Translations under genes and position numbers: made by a program
Shown here: positions 6,800-8,027 of the stretch, in pieces
Layout: each line of letters opens with the position of its first letter
Position numbering within the stretch: the stretch's first letter is position 1
DNA from: Phycisphaerales bacterium
GTDB lineage: Bacteria > Pseudomonadota > Gammaproteobacteria > Competibacterales > Competibacteraceae
Direction of reading: 5' to 3'
NCBI GenBank assembly: GCA_014879435.1
Contig: JACSSB010000307.1
Coordinates: 1 to 8,027, forward strand
DNA: 8,027 nucleotides
Notes under the pieces: generated by a model
Seen by the model: the letters and a program-made list of their open reading frames with translations, nothing else
Told to the model about the DNA's origin: nothing
Database searches by the model: none

Positions 6800-6817
6800 T
6801 TTCGATCAGCCTCGAAA
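6800..6817 (+). promoter_or_regulatory. Leader stem-loop just before the metallopeptidase ribosome binding site
   Basis: TTTCGA at 6800-6805 pairs with TCGAAA at 6812-6817 around a 6-nt loop, extendable by two G-U pairs. It ends 3 nt before AAGGAG at 6821-6826. It could tune ribosome access, but the stem is weak and chance is possible. Confidence 0.3.
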
Positions 6818-6820
6818 TTT

Positions 6821-6826
6821 AAGGAG
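6821..6826 (+). promoter_or_regulatory. Strong ribosome binding site that sets the metallopeptidase start
   Basis: AAGGAG lies 8 nt before the ATG at 6835. It favours that start over the in-frame GTG at 6826, which overlaps the site, and over the ATG at 6841. Confidence 0.75.
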
Positions 6827-6834
6827 TGCGCGTC

Positions 6835-7302
6835 ATGCAGATGTCCGACGATACCATCAAAAAATATCCCAAACTGCATTACTACGTGAAGATCAATATG
6901 CCTCAGGTTGCTGAGGTGCATAAGATCGTTAACGCCATCCAGAAACTTGCTGGAAAAGTCACCAAAGAAACCATTCAAAATGCCTTGAAGTGGGGGCAAG
7001 GACCGACGATTGAGGTCGTCAATAACCTGATTTGTGCGGGCAAGAAAGCTTATGGATGTTATACGTGGGAGTCCGATGTACTACGGATCGACGAGAAGCT
7101 AGTGAAGGATTTTGAAGCTGGCAAGGGTTTGGTCAGTATGAAAAATGGCAAGAAAGTCTATTTGGTCGGTGTGACCCTACTGCATGAACTGACGCACTGG
7201 GCTGACGCACAAGATGGGGTCGATGATGCGGTGCCGGGCGATCCGGGCAACGAAGAAGGTAACGCCTTCGAGAAGGGGGTTTACGGTGGGGTTCTCGGCT
7301 AA
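6835..7302 (+). CDS. Small HExxH metallopeptidase, candidate toxin/effector
   Basis: A 155-residue protein with no signal peptide or membrane helix. HELTH at residues 117-121, in the context VTLLHELTHWADAQDG, is a zinc-peptidase motif. Acidic Asp124 and Asp127 follow, and EEGNAFEKGVYG (140-151) supplies a glutamate as a likely third ligand. The order LLHE-x-x-H-x-x-D-x-x-D-G then EEG-x-x-FE resembles metallopeptidase domains at the C-terminal ends of polymorphic toxins (Tox-MPTase group). Here the domain stands alone, as do many type VI secretion cargo effectors. The N-terminal part is lysine-rich with a central GxYGCYTWES segment and matches nothing I know. The start is set by AAGGAG at 6821. 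A gene for an exported small protein follows after 34 nt, a layout typical of effector-immunity pairs. G+C is about 48 percent by hand count, below the backbone. Peptidase is likely; the toxin role is inference. Confidence 0.72.
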   Translation: MQMSDDTIKKYPKLHYYVKINMPQVAEVHKIVNAIQKLAGKVTKETIQNALKWGQGPTIEVVNNLICAGKKAYGCYTWESDVLRIDEKLVKDFEAGKGLVSMKNGKKVYLVGVTLLHELTHWADAQDGVDDAVPGDPGNEEGNAFEKGVYGGVLG

Positions 7303-7336
7303 GAAGCCATTGATTTCGAAAGAAGGAATCGTATGG

Positions 7337-7720
7337 ATGGAAAGATCATCGATGGGTCGCATGCTGTGGCTGCTGGTATGGCTGCTGGTATGGCTGCTTG
7401 GGATGACGGTGCTTCAGGCAGGCGCGGCGGACGAACCTACTCAATTGCAGTTGCCCAGCAAATTACAGCATGTTTCGTTTACGGGCGGGGATGGCTCCAG
7501 TTGCGAGAAAGCCGTTGTCATCCAGAATGCCGCCAATAATTTTGAAGGTGTTGCTGCTGAGAAGGCTTGGATTTCCTGGAAATACCCAAAAGCGAAGCTA
7601 AAGAGTCAAGGGCTTAGTGGTATCGGCAACAAGACTTTTGATCGCTTGGAAATTGAAACCGCGCAGGGTGCATCCAAAACGATTTGCTTCGATATCACCG
7701 ACTTCTTTGGGCAGTGGTGA
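7337..7720 (+). CDS. Small exported protein, candidate periplasmic immunity protein
   Basis: A 127-residue protein. The ATG at 7337 has AAGGA at 7322-7326 about 10 nt upstream; an in-frame ATG at 7352 is an alternative. Basic residues are followed by a hydrophobic core (about 10-27) and an AGA|ADEP signal-peptidase I site near residue 30, leaving a mature domain of about 97 residues. Cys56 (GDGSSCEKAVVI) and Cys117 (KTICFDITDFFG) could form a disulfide in the periplasm. Other marks are AAEKAWISWKYP (73-84) and FDRLEIETAQG (101-111). No catalytic motif is seen. It follows the metallopeptidase by 34 nt on the same strand, so they are probably one operon. A periplasmic partner to a cytoplasm-made peptidase suggests protection against a toxin delivered into the periplasm of kin cells. 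I do recall hypothetical proteins of similar pattern, but no named family. G+C is about 51 percent in sampled lines. Confidence 0.72.
   Translation: MERSSMGRMLWLLVWLLVWLLGMTVLQAGAADEPTQLQLPSKLQHVSFTGGDGSSCEKAVVIQNAANNFEGVAAEKAWISWKYPKAKLKSQGLSGIGNKTFDRLEIETAQGASKTICFDITDFFGQW
7367..7402 (+). repeat. 12-bp tandem repeat in the signal-peptide core
   Basis: TGGCTGCTGGTA occurs at 7367-7378 and 7379-7390, and a third degenerate copy starts TGGCTGCTT at 7391. Each unit encodes Trp-Leu-Leu-Val, so the repeat makes up the hydrophobic core of the exported protein's signal peptide. Copy-number change would keep the frame and only change core length. Confidence 0.8.
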
Positions 7721-7755
7721 AGCCAGTCACGACTCGCATGAACGATAGATATTTT

Positions 7756-7794
7756 AAATGGCGCAGAAAAGGAAAGTCCTGTTCTGCGCCATTT
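7756..7794. terminator. Bidirectional intrinsic terminator
   Basis: AAATGGCGCAGAA at 7756-7768 is the exact reverse complement of TTCTGCGCCATTT at 7782-7794. The 13-nt loop contains a further AGGA/TCCT mini-stem. The plus strand continues into a short T-run (ATTTT at 7791-7795), and the minus strand into ATTTAAAATAT. It lies between the convergent ends of the exported-protein gene (7720) and the minus-strand gene (7803) and would stop both. Confidence 0.8.
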
Positions 7795-7802
7795 TCATGT
7801 GG

Positions 7803-8027
7803 CTAATCGTTGAGGTGATGCGTATTGGGAGAATCATTGCTTAGGTTGAGTTCCTGTAACAGACCTGTCTTGAAGGCGAGGCTCGCCCCTTGGTAAACGG
7901 TGATTGCTTCCTTGATGATGGCGGGATCAGCGGTGGTTGGTTGAGTTGTCAACGAGGGCCAATCTACGGTCTCAACACGGATTTTTTGGCCTGGATTGAG
8001 AATGGCCATTTTGTCGTGTTCGAGATA
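7803..8027 (-). CDS. Unrecognised protein, C-terminal part (5' end outside window)
   Basis: The minus-strand frame ends at a TAG at 7803-7805 and stays open to the window edge, giving 74 visible residues that begin YLEHDK. The ATG at 8009 has no ribosome binding site, so the gene probably starts outside the window, though a 68-residue product from that ATG cannot be excluded. The visible part is soluble, with AILNPGQKIRVETVDWPSLT, then a likely helix (PAIIKEAITVYQGASLAFKTG) and a polar tail. I do not recognise a family. It is convergent with the candidate effector/immunity pair and separated from it by a terminator. Confidence 0.6.
   Translation of the reverse strand, partial: YLEHDKMAILNPGQKIRVETVDWPSLTTQPTTADPAIIKEAITVYQGASLAFKTGLLQELNLSNDSPNTHHLND

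Larger units (their letters stand above)
6590..6834. other. Junction between the truncated sensor and the metallopeptidase gene
   Basis: This 245-nt stretch has no convincing gene. Bases up to about 6600 may be a leftover of the sensor: reading the other plus frame from 6562 gives RLQVRSQDLSRISS, which resembles a linker after a PAS domain. Bases 6711-6745 are very AT-rich and probably hold the promoter of the downstream pair, though no well-spaced -35/-10 set is clear. A short stem-loop lies at 6800-6817. Confidence 0.5.

Noticed and set aside
6652..6999. 115-residue minus-strand frame across the metallopeptidase gene start
   Set aside because: Antisense to a well-supported gene with a strong ribosome binding site and catalytic motif; a shadow frame.
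7333..7539. Frame from ATG 7333, better spaced to AAGGA than ATG 7337
   Set aside because: It gives a low-complexity Gly/Ala/Met product; the frame of ATG 7337 has a clear signal peptide and a structured mature domain.
6650..7800. Insertion sequence or integrase-bearing element
   Set aside because: No transposase or integrase frame and no terminal inverted or direct repeats were found; only composition and truncation suggest transfer.
1..8027. tRNA, rRNA, CRISPR array or riboswitch
   Set aside because: No cloverleaf with conserved T-loop, no rRNA-like sequence and no short regularly spaced repeats were seen on either strand.

Overview
The window looks like chromosomal DNA of a gammaproteobacterium. 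The ADP-ribose pyrophosphatase (NudF) and MtfA-type peptidase are most like gammaproteobacterial forms. The secreted repeat module at the left edge is of a kind I associate with Competibacter- and Thiotrichales-like genomes. That taxonomic placement is inference from family resemblance, not from a marker gene. Sampled backbone lines run in the mid-fifties to sixties percent G+C, while the right-hand part (from about 6700) is nearer 48-51 percent by hand count.

Layout. (1) 1-828, plus: the 3' end of a secreted or surface protein built from 150-residue tandem modules. (2) 849-1355, plus: a 168-residue protein of the DUF7931 type, 20 nt downstream. (3) 1352-1969, minus: nudF, whose stop codon overlaps that of the previous gene in a shared CTAG. 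(4) 2049-2531, plus: a small lipoprotein divergent from nudF, across a 79-nt gap that carries a perfect 8-bp inverted repeat. (5) 3596 down to 2544, minus: a likely two-gene operon of an 80-residue two-helix membrane protein followed by mtfA. (6) 3597-4012: 416 nt without a gene, holding two inverted repeats. (7) 4013-6589, plus: a large membrane PAS-PAS-GAF-PAS-PAS sensor that stops just after its last PAS domain with no output domain. (8) 6590-6834: a short, partly AT-rich junction. (9) 6835-7302 and 7337-7720, plus: a small HExxH metallopeptidase with no export signal, followed 34 nt later by a small protein with a signal peptide and two cysteines. (10) 7756-7794: a strong stem-loop terminator. 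(11) 7803-8027, minus: the 3' end of an unrecognised gene.

The left and middle parts are ordinary housekeeping and hypothetical genes (nucleotide clean-up, MtfA-type peptidase, lipoprotein). The most interesting part is the right end. There the compact metallopeptidase plus exported partner has the architecture of an effector-immunity pair acting in the periplasm. It sits directly after a sensor gene that appears to have lost its catalytic end, and it has lower G+C than the genes to its left. I read this as a small accessory module inserted at, or next to, a decayed sensor gene. The toxin/immunity roles are inferred from motifs and layout and have not been shown.
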